From: Bacteroidales bacterium UBA5621
GTDB taxonomy: Bacteria; Bacteroidota; Bacteroidia; Bacteroidales; VadinHA17
Assembly: GCA_002424525.1 (NCBI GenBank)
Contig: DIKJ01000043.1
Span: forward strand, 9,336-24,553
Reading direction: 5' to 3'
Length of the DNA stretch: 15,218 nucleotides
A program made the translations under genes and the position numbers. Shown in pieces: positions 6,733 through 12,802 of this stretch (the stretch's first letter is position 1; every line of letters begins with the position of its first letter). The notes beneath the pieces were generated by a model, which was not told the DNA's origin, searched no databases, and saw only the letters and a program-made list of their open reading frames with translations.

Positions 6733-8385
6733 ATGAAAACAACCACTTATCTTATCGTGTTACTGGCACTGAGCCTCTCCCTCACCCAATGCGGCGACAA
6801 ATCCTCCGGTAAAACCTACAAAGCCGATGTTATCGTCTATGGCGGTACATCGGCAGCAGTTACTACGGCAGTCCAGGTCACCCGTATGGGCAGGAGTGTC
6901 ATAATCGTGTCGCCCGATATTCACCTGGGAGGAATGACATCATCAGGACTGGGATTTACCGATACCGGTAATAAGGAAGTTATCGGGGGACTGGCAAGGG
7001 AGTTCTATCAGCTGGTTTACGACCATTACCAGAAGCCTGAATCGTGGACCTGGCAAAAACGATCGGAATACGGGAACCGCGGTCAGGGGAATCCTGCCAT
7101 CGACGGGGAAAAACGGACCCAATGGATCTTTGAGCCTCATGTAGCGGAGGAGGCCTTTGAGACAATGATCCGTCAGAATAATATTACGGTCCTCAGGGAT
7201 GAGTGGCTCGACAGGGAAAACAGGGTTGTGATGAAGAAAGGAAAAATAGTCTCAATGAGGACCCTCAGCGGCAAGCTCTTCCGGGGGAAAATTTTCATTG
7301 ATGCCACATACGAAGGGGATCTGATGTCGTCGGCAGGTGTTACCTACCATGTCGGACGCGAAGCAAACAGTGTTTACAACGAAACCTGGAACGGCGTCCA
7401 GAAAGGGGCTTATCATCATGGCCACTGGTTCAAGGATAACATCGATCCCTATCGGGTTCCGGGAGATCCTTCGAGCGGACTGCTCCCGCGTATCTCATCC
7501 GAAGATCCCGGAGAAAACGGTACAGGAGACAAAAAGGTGCAGGCTTACTGCTACAGGCTCTGCCTCACACAGCATCCTGAGAACAGGGTGCCGATAACAA
7601 AACCCGTGGGTTACGACAGCACTCAGTATGAGCTTCTGGTCAGAGTAGCCGATACGAGGTGGGATGAGTTTTTCGGGAAATATGACCCTATCCCCAACCT
7701 CAAGACCGATGTGAATAATCATGGCCCCTTCAGCTATGACAATATAGGAATGAACTATGATTACCCGGAAGCTTCGTATGAGAGACGAAAGGAGATCATC
7801 GCAGAACACCAGCTTTATCAGAAGGGTCTGCTTTATTTCATGGCAACCGACCTGCGCCTGCCGGAGTGGGTAAGAGAGACAATGAATTCATGGGGCTACT
7901 CAAGGGATGAGTTTGCCGATAATGGCTACTGGCCCTATAACATTTATGTGCGTGAAGCCCGGCGGATGGTCGGGGAGTATGTAATGACGGAGAATGACGT
8001 CCTCGTTAAGAGACCTGTCCCGCATCCTGTCGGGATGGGTTCATACACAATGGATTCTCATAATGTCCAGCGTTATGTCACCCCCGAAGGGTATGTACAG
8101 AATGAGGGGGACATCGGAGTGAGGGCACCGAAACCCTACCAGATCGATCTCGGTTCGATAATACCGAAAAGGGATGAATGCAGCAACCTTCTTGTGCCCG
8201 TGGCAGTGTCCAGCTCTCACATTGCGTTCGGTTCCATCAGAATGGAGCCTGTATTCATGATCCTCGGACAGAGCGCCGGTACTGTTGCCTCTATGGCTCT
8301 CGGCAAAAGGAAAAACATCCACGATCTCACCTACGAAGAAATAAGGGAACGGCTTCTGACTGATGGCCAGATATTGGATTACTGA
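6733..8385 (+). CDS. FAD-dependent oxidoreductase lipoprotein (FAD_oxidored family)
   Basis: A 550-aa flavoprotein of the PF12831 (FAD_oxidored) type, often found beside polysaccharide-degradation genes in Bacteroidota and sometimes loosely annotated as xanthan lyase. Residues 1-19 are a lipoprotein-like signal with LTQ before C20, so it is probably membrane-anchored in the periplasm or outer membrane; Gln at -1 is unusual for a lipobox. The Rossmann beta-alpha-beta starts at about residue 31 (DVIVYGG). The nucleotide loop is G37-G38-T-S-A-A, with Ala in place of the last Gly of GxGxxG, a variant common in this family. HLGGMTSSGLGFTD follows, then the family block around AYCYRLCLT, and a C-terminal FAD-contact region (LVPVAVSSSHIAFGSIRMEP). 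A plausible substrate is a sugar or glycoside oxidised next to the rhamnosidase, but this is inference. Only 61 nt and a hairpin separate it from the GH78 gene. Confidence 0.87.
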   Translation: MKTTTYLIVLLALSLSLTQCGDKSSGKTYKADVIVYGGTSAAVTTAVQVTRMGRSVIIVSPDIHLGGMTSSGLGFTDTGNKEVIGGLAREFYQLVYDHYQKPESWTWQKRSEYGNRGQGNPAIDGEKRTQWIFEPHVAEEAFETMIRQNNITVLRDEWLDRENRVVMKKGKIVSMRTLSGKLFRGKIFIDATYEGDLMSSAGVTYHVGREANSVYNETWNGVQKGAYHHGHWFKDNIDPYRVPGDPSSGLLPRISSEDPGENGTGDKKVQAYCYRLCLTQHPENRVPITKPVGYDSTQYELLVRVADTRWDEFFGKYDPIPNLKTDVNNHGPFSYDNIGMNYDYPEASYERRKEIIAEHQLYQKGLLYFMATDLRLPEWVRETMNSWGYSRDEFADNGYWPYNIYVREARRMVGEYVMTENDVLVKRPVPHPVGMGSYTMDSHNVQRYVTPEGYVQNEGDIGVRAPKPYQIDLGSIIPKRDECSNLLVPVAVSSSHIAFGSIRMEPVFMILGQSAGTVASMALGKRKNIHDLTYEEIRERLLTDGQILDY

Positions 8386-8606
8386 TCAAAAAAAAATATT
8401 TATCAGATAAATCAAACAGATTAAAAAAATATTACCTTTAAATTTTAATAATAAAAAATTAAAGCATCCGGACAGATTTTTTGAAAGCAATCCTTCAACA
8501 GAAGATTATTGCCAGCACCGAATCCGGTATACGGAAAATAAATACTGAATACTTAAACCTGTTTATCTAATATCAGATTGGAATTAATCTTTTAAATTTT
8601 AACCAC
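8386..8606. other. AT-rich intergenic region, probable promoter region for the next gene
   Basis: A 221-bp AT-rich spacer with A/T runs and no convincing coding frame on either strand. TTTG at 8480-8483 followed 20 nt later by GATTATTG (8504-8511) is a weak match to a Bacteroidota promoter and would give a leader of about 90 nt; TACCTTTA at 8433-8440 is another partial -7 match. I see no clear hairpin terminator after the FAD oxidoreductase gene. Confidence 0.35.
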
Positions 8607-9098
8607 ATGAAAAAAACCTTGCTAAAAAGTTTCAGTTTGATCCTGGCATTTGTAATGCTTGCCGCACAAACACATAGTCTGTCGGCTAAAACGATAACGA
8701 CGAACGCACCTGATCTGGAAGAATCGGTATTCGTTCTTGATGAGGCAGCCCTGGATCTGGCCTTTAGCGAACTAGATGATCTGGAAAGCTTTCTTGCACA
8801 GAATGAGGGTGTGACCTATGCAGATCTGCAAGCTGCAGGCAGTGATCTTATCGCCAATATCAGTGATATTACCGCTCCCATGGGACAGGGGGCCGCCAGC
8901 GATGATCCGCTTTTCGGGATCCCGGCATTCTGGTGGGGATGCGTGCTGGGATGGGTCGGCCTTCTGCTTGTTTTCCTGTTGACTGACAAGGACAGGGAAC
9001 TGACCAGAAAAGCCATGACTGGTTGTCTGATCAGCACCGGAGTAGCTGTAGTTCTTTCCGGTATTTATTATTTCTGGATCTGGAACGAGGTATATTAA
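8607..9098 (+). CDS. Small membrane protein with signal peptide, acidic segment and two helices
   Basis: A 163-aa protein of unknown function. A signal peptide occupies residues 1 to about 27 (MKKTLLK start, hydrophobic core, cleavage near LSA). An acidic, Leu-rich segment follows (about 35-75, containing ELDDLESFLAQNEG), then a linker and two hydrophobic helices (about 107-126 and 138-158). A charged loop (TDKDRELTRK) separates the helices, and WW sits just before the first one. It resembles a layout I associate with uncharacterised Bacteroidota proteins carrying a GIP-FWWG membrane module, but I cannot name a family. The gene stands alone: an AT-rich region lies before it and a hairpin terminator after it. 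The mature acidic part probably faces the periplasm. Confidence 0.8.
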   Translation: MKKTLLKSFSLILAFVMLAAQTHSLSAKTITTNAPDLEESVFVLDEAALDLAFSELDDLESFLAQNEGVTYADLQAAGSDLIANISDITAPMGQGAASDDPLFGIPAFWWGCVLGWVGLLLVFLLTDKDRELTRKAMTGCLISTGVAVVLSGIYYFWIWNEVY

Positions 9099-9146
9099 TG
9101 TGCCGTTGCTGCCGGAGTAAAAATGCAGCATAACAAAACTGATTCT

Positions 9147-9185
9147 GAACAAAAGATGTCACGGTTTCCAGGGCATCTTTTGTTC
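9147..9185 (+). terminator. Hairpin terminator after small membrane protein gene
   Basis: GAACAAAAGATG (9147-9158) pairs perfectly with CATCTTTTGTTC (9174-9185): a 12-bp stem with a 15-nt loop, followed by TTTATTTAAT. Its position 49 nt after the stop at 9098 and before the next gene fits an intrinsic terminator that separates the small membrane protein from the following operon. Confidence 0.75.
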
Positions 9186-9225
9186 TTTATTTAATATTGT
9201 CCTGATTCAGGATATTTTAAAACTA

Positions 9226-9918
9226 ATGACAAAATCTTTTTTCACTTCCCTCATTTTTCTGTTGGCCCTGCCTTGTACAGGCCTCAGCCAGGATTATTTC
9301 CGGATCAGGGCTGATTTTACTGTTAAGATCAGCAACAGCGATGGTACGAAAAGCCTGACAAGAGGAACACTCTATTATGACAAGAATATCAAAGATCTCA
9401 TTTATGATATTACTTTCCCCCGGGTCGAGAAATGGATCAGCAGGGATACAAGCCTGTATAAATTCAGGAACGATACAATGATTCAGAGGACCACTATACC
9501 TTCAATTAACGAATTCACAGTGTTTCACCTGGCACTCAATGCCGGCCTTAATGACTTTGGACTGAGAAATTCTGTCTATGCCACACAGAAAGTTGAGAAG
9601 AAAGGAGATCTCGTTTTGTCGTACTGGCAAATACCAAAACAGACAAGTGTTTTGATCGACCATGTCGTGATCGCAAAAAAAAGCAACAGGCTTGAAAGTG
9701 TGATAATGGTCGACAATACCCAAAGGATCCTGAGCAGACAATTTTTCAGAAACTATATAAGAATTGGTGCATTCGAATTTCCGCAGCAGATCGTTCAGAT
9801 CCTGGATAACAGGATAACCGGCGGAGAGGATTACCAGGAGACGGATTTCAGGAATATTACAGTAAATGATCTTTCGGATAGTAAAATGTATCAGGCCAAA
9901 CATTTAAGATATGATTAA
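9226..9918 (+). CDS. Exported LolA-like protein (putative), first gene of YidD operon
   Basis: A 230-aa exported protein. The signal peptide ends at GLS|QDYF, about residue 22. The mature part reads as successive beta strands with short loops: an initial strand of RIRADFTVKI type, a GTLYYDK strand, a P-x-x-x-x-W turn (FPRVEKWISRD), and later strands leading to FEFPQQIVQIL. This layout resembles the open half-barrel of LolA and other lipoprotein- or lipid-carrier proteins, but I see no diagnostic motif, so the fold call is tentative. The stop overlaps the start of the yidD-like gene by 8 nt, indicating translational coupling. Upstream, TAATATTG (9192-9199) is a near match to a -7 element and a small palindrome TCCTGATTCAGGA sits at 9200-9212. 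If the fold is right, a role in moving lipid or lipoprotein through the periplasm is plausible. Confidence 0.7.
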   Translation: MTKSFFTSLIFLLALPCTGLSQDYFRIRADFTVKISNSDGTKSLTRGTLYYDKNIKDLIYDITFPRVEKWISRDTSLYKFRNDTMIQRTTIPSINEFTVFHLALNAGLNDFGLRNSVYATQKVEKKGDLVLSYWQIPKQTSVLIDHVVIAKKSNRLESVIMVDNTQRILSRQFFRNYIRIGAFEFPQQIVQILDNRITGGEDYQETDFRNITVNDLSDSKMYQAKHLRYD

Positions 9919-10321
9919 CAGGCTCCTGATCGTTTGTTTTATTTTGGTTTTGGGTTTTCTGTTTGTTCCTGAAACAACCGGGCAATCATTGGTTGATACC
10001 GAGCTTAAAACCCTTTTCGTCCATGCTGACACCATACACCACGATCATAAGGCGCCGCTCAGGGAATCGCAGAATGACATTGACGTGGCCGTTTCGACTC
10101 TTTTTCTTTTCTACAAAACCTTTATTTCTTCACAGGATATCCCAACATGCATTTTTACACCCTCCTGTTCAGAATATGCAGTTGAGGCTTTGAGAAAGAA
10201 AGGACCTGTAACAGGCTGGCTGAGTACTTTCGATCGTCTCTCCAGGTGCCACGGCTTCACGAAGCCGGGTCATTATCCCTTCGATACACAATTAAACCGG
10301 TTCTATGACCCTGTCTGGTAA
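9911..10321 (+). CDS. yidD: YidD-domain protein with N-terminal signal peptide
   Basis: A 136-aa protein whose C-terminal part (about 58-136) is a YidD domain, the small factor that increases efficiency of YidC-dependent membrane-protein insertion. Recognisable are the amphipathic start (STLFLFYKTFIS), C80-x5-C86 within CIFTPSCSEYAVEALRKKG, and RC113H. Three Cys match the usual YidD pattern. Normal YidD proteins are about 70-90 aa, begin at the amphipathic helix and sit on the cytoplasmic face. This one has about 55 extra residues, starting with an apparent signal peptide (MINR, hydrophobic core, TTG|QS), which predicts a periplasmic domain. The end also differs: after the last Cys, the usual Gly-Gly-x-Asp-Pro is replaced by a longer tail ending YDPVW. 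It overlaps the upstream gene by 8 nt and the downstream gene by 17 nt. Family membership is firm; exported location is inferred. Confidence 0.87.
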   Translation: MINRLLIVCFILVLGFLFVPETTGQSLVDTELKTLFVHADTIHHDHKAPLRESQNDIDVAVSTLFLFYKTFISSQDIPTCIFTPSCSEYAVEALRKKGPVTGWLSTFDRLSRCHGFTKPGHYPFDTQLNRFYDPVW

Positions 10322-11147
10322 AAAAATCTCCTTTTTTGTCGTTGCAGTGTGCGTGCTGACCATTTCTTCAAGTGCGCAGCAAAATCTTATGGACTTTGAC
10401 AATTCGCTCAAGTTTGCCCGGTATCTTAAGTCAACACACCAATACAGATTTGCATCCGAAGAGTATGAGCGACTGAACTTTTTATGGCCGGGCGATACTT
10501 CTGTTATACTTGAACTTGTTCAGACCTACAGATTTAACAACCAGTGCGATAAGCTGGAAGCCTCTTTCGGCCTTCTGAAACAGAACCTGTTCCGGATTGA
10601 TTCATCGCATGCGGCAAGGGAATACCTGTCGTTCGCATTAACCTGCAGATCAGACTCCGAAAAATATTTCGAATTCTCATCACTTCTTAAATCAGGGGAA
10701 AGAAGTTTTTATGAACTGGGGCATTTCTGGGTGACTCAGAAATATGATTCCGCGTTTAATTATAACAGGAATAACGAAGATCTGATAAAAGCGGAACATA
10801 ATTATCTGTATCAGCTTACTTATGATTTTGAACATGAAAAATATAAAAGCCCTGCTTTAGGGCTGGTAATGTCGGCAGTCATCCCGGGAAGCGGCAAGCT
10901 ATATTCGAAACGAACAGGTGATGCCCTGATCTCCTTCCTGTTTGTAAGCACAAATGCATATGCCTCGTACCGCGCTTTTAACAGGAAGGGAATAAAAAGC
11001 GCGAACGGGTGGATCTTCGGTGGTCTTGCTTTCAGTTTCTACTCGGCAAATCTCTACGGATCGGCAAAAGCTGCCAAACGGTACAACAACGACCTGCGAA
11101 CCAGATATCAGAACAATGCCGAAAACTATATATATACTTCTTTTTAG
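10305..11147 (+). CDS. Exported TPR-like protein with C-terminal PGxG membrane module, paralogue 1
   Basis: A 280-aa protein of unknown function. The signal peptide ends near SSA|QQN. The N-terminal half (about 30-185) is helical with TPR-like spacing (YRFASEEYERL, LELVQTYRFNNQCDKLEASF). A membrane module starts at about residue 186 with P194-G-S-G197-K-L-Y200 and then two or more hydrophobic helices (ISFLFVSTNAYASYRAFN; WIFGGLAFSFYSANLYGSA). This PGxG-x-x-Y/F plus hydrophobic pattern recurs in small envelope proteins of the DUF5683/TM2-like kind, but I cannot name the family securely. The next gene encodes a paralogue with the motif at the same residue. It overlaps yidD by 17 nt and the next gene by 32 nt. 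The GSGK is not a Walker A site, because the spacing and context are wrong. Confidence 0.82.
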   Translation: MTLSGKKISFFVVAVCVLTISSSAQQNLMDFDNSLKFARYLKSTHQYRFASEEYERLNFLWPGDTSVILELVQTYRFNNQCDKLEASFGLLKQNLFRIDSSHAAREYLSFALTCRSDSEKYFEFSSLLKSGERSFYELGHFWVTQKYDSAFNYNRNNEDLIKAEHNYLYQLTYDFEHEKYKSPALGLVMSAVIPGSGKLYSKRTGDALISFLFVSTNAYASYRAFNRKGIKSANGWIFGGLAFSFYSANLYGSAKAAKRYNNDLRTRYQNNAENYIYTSF

Positions 11148-11970
11148 CCTCCTGTTGCCCTTCGTGTTAAAGGCTCAGGATATCAAAACTATCAGGAGTT
11201 TTTCCGACGAGCAGTTCAACACCGGTAACTACCAGCTGGCTCTGAAGGAATACCAGCGGGTACTGTTTTTCAGCAATGATAACGAATACGACGAATTATA
11301 CTCAAAAATTGCATCGATCCATTATCTGTTGTCCGATTTCAATCTTGCGATCAGATATTACGATTTTGCCATGCGCGTTGAAGATGATGACAGCCTCCGG
11401 CTTGAGCTGGCATTAAAGAAAACCATCTGTAATTTTAGACTGAATGACTATTATTCCGCACTTTCCGAACTCCTGGACATTCAGGAGCCTGATGCCGGAT
11501 ATTTAAAAGAGAAGAAGGCTCTTTACATGGGAATCTGTTATTTCGGGCTTAACGACTATGAGAAGGCGCGGGAATACTTTTCAGAAGTTCTTGATCCGGA
11601 AGGAATAACTGAACTTTATGATCTGTTCCATTCATTTGAGCGTTTTAACCGGAAGTATCGTCCGGGTAAAATTGAGCTCATGAGCATCCTCCTCCCTGGT
11701 CTTGGCCAGATATTTACAGGTGAGGTGTTGAGTGGTATAAATTCATTCGTTCTGATGACCGGAATCACAATATATGCCATGTTTACAGCCGTGAATTACA
11801 CTCTTATCGATGGTTTGCTGGTTTTGTCATCATGGTTTTACAGGTACTATTCAGGAGGTTTCACAAATGCCCATGATTCTGCTGTAAGAAAGACCGAAAG
11901 GGAAAAGACAAGAACCTACACTGAAATACTCTCTTTGATTGAGAGCCATCAATTCAGCTCATTAGAATGA
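11116..11970 (+). CDS. Exported TPR-like protein with C-terminal PGxG membrane module, paralogue 2
   Basis: A 284-aa protein parallel to the preceding one. The signal peptide ends near LKA|QDI. TPR-type helix pairs fill residues about 25-180: FNTGNYQLALKEYQRVL, YDELYSKIASIHYLLSDFNLAIRYYDFA and MGICYFGLNDYEKAREYFSEVL are clear repeats. The membrane module begins with P194-G-L-G197-Q-I-F200, followed by hydrophobic helices and YYSGGFTNAHDSAVRK, which aligns with YSANLYGSAKAAKR of the paralogue. The start at 11116 gives a good signal peptide; the longer in-frame start at 11020 adds 32 polar residues that bury it. The gene overlaps its neighbours by 32 nt upstream and by 4 nt (ATGA) downstream. 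TPRs suggest a protein-protein scaffold held at the membrane, facing the periplasm. Function is otherwise unknown. Confidence 0.82.
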   Translation: MPKTIYILLFSLLLPFVLKAQDIKTIRSFSDEQFNTGNYQLALKEYQRVLFFSNDNEYDELYSKIASIHYLLSDFNLAIRYYDFAMRVEDDDSLRLELALKKTICNFRLNDYYSALSELLDIQEPDAGYLKEKKALYMGICYFGLNDYEKAREYFSEVLDPEGITELYDLFHSFERFNRKYRPGKIELMSILLPGLGQIFTGEVLSGINSFVLMTGITIYAMFTAVNYTLIDGLLVLSSWFYRYYSGGFTNAHDSAVRKTEREKTRTYTEILSLIESHQFSSLE

Positions 11971-12725
11971 TCAGATATAAAGCCATTGTGATTTTCTTGG
12001 CAGGACTGATCACTCTTCTGATGTTCCATGGTGCCGAAGCGCAGAGTCAGAGCAGTGAAGAAAAGCCTTTTAATAAAATATTTGACCTGATCTATAACCA
12101 GAAGTTCTGTGAAGCAGAAACTGAACTGAAGGCTTCAGAAGCGGTTATGGAAAAATGGGGTTACCACTTACTCCTACTGGATCTGTACTGGTGGAAAGCT
12201 ATCTCAGGTAATTCCGAAGAAGATTTCCGGAATCTTGAGTTGGTACTGAACGAGTATTCGGCCCTGCTTGACGACAGCTCTGATGCCGATGATCTCGAGG
12301 AGTTGATCTGCCTTAGTTATTCCCTGAGGATGGCACTGATAAAAAACCGGATCTTCCCCATTCTCGCCAACATTTACAGGATCAACCGGATTATTGGCGG
12401 TTATGATACGGAGAGGTTAACTTCCGAACAACAGGATGTCTTTAAAATTTATGCTGCCCTGTTCAACATTGGCAAAAGCAGGTTCCTGTTCACCGGTCCC
12501 GGGAAAAAGGCTGAAGGCATAAAGATCCTGGAAGACAATCTGACATCTCCAAATAAGCAATATCAGACAATATCCTGTTATTTCCTGTCGAAGATCTATC
12601 TTGATCTTGATAAGCTTCCGTCGAAAGCAACCATTTACTGTGAAAAGTTATGCAGGCTTTATCCTGAAAATAAGATCTTTGCTTATAACCTGGAGCTCTG
12701 TCGGAGAAATGTTAAAGAAGATTAA
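11967..12725 (+). CDS. Exported helical-repeat protein, last gene of YidD operon
   Basis: A 252-aa exported protein of unknown function. The signal peptide ends at AEA|QSQ, about residue 25. The rest is mostly helical, with alternating short helices and a solenoid look: FDLIYNQKFCEAETELKASE near the N-terminus and YFLSKIYLDLDKLPSKATIY near the C-terminus are TPR-like. No membrane helix follows the signal peptide, so it is probably a soluble periplasmic partner of the two TPR membrane proteins. It begins in an ATGA overlap with the preceding gene, the usual sign of coupled translation. Cys residues are fairly frequent for an exported Bacteroidota protein. No terminator hairpin follows; the next gene has its own promoter 40 nt on. 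I cannot assign a named family. Confidence 0.78.
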   Translation: MIRYKAIVIFLAGLITLLMFHGAEAQSQSSEEKPFNKIFDLIYNQKFCEAETELKASEAVMEKWGYHLLLLDLYWWKAISGNSEEDFRNLELVLNEYSALLDDSSDADDLEELICLSYSLRMALIKNRIFPILANIYRINRIIGGYDTERLTSEQQDVFKIYAALFNIGKSRFLFTGPGKKAEGIKILEDNLTSPNKQYQTISCYFLSKIYLDLDKLPSKATIYCEKLCRLYPENKIFAYNLELCRRNVKED

Positions 12726-12740
12726 TTTTTAAGACAGGTT

Positions 12741-12772
12741 TTTACAGTATTGTCCGGACTTTAATATATTTG
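12741..12772 (+). promoter_or_regulatory. Bacteroidota-type promoter for the DUF5916 gene
   Basis: TATATTTG (12765-12772) is an exact TAnnTTTG -7 element, and TTTA (12741-12744) lies 20 nt upstream as a one-mismatch -33 element. Transcription should start near 12778-12780, which gives a short leader before the TTG at 12803. The element overlaps a possible TTG start at 12770 and argues against that start. Confidence 0.6.
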
Positions 12773-12802
12773 CCTTCTCGTTTAACCAGAAGAAAAGGAT
12801 TC

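Noticed and set aside
8382..8415. CTGAT / ATCAG pair after the FAD oxidoreductase as a terminator
   Set aside because: The stem is only five base pairs around a long A-rich loop and is not followed by a T run.
10884..10907. GSGK in the first TPR paralogue as a Walker A ATP-binding site
   Set aside because: The spacing does not fit GxxxxGK[ST], it lies at the head of hydrophobic helices, and the paralogue has PGLGQ in the same place. It is the PGxG membrane motif.
11020..11115. Longer N-terminus of the second TPR paralogue starting at 11020
   Set aside because: It would bury the signal peptide behind 32 polar residues and overlap the previous gene by 128 nt.
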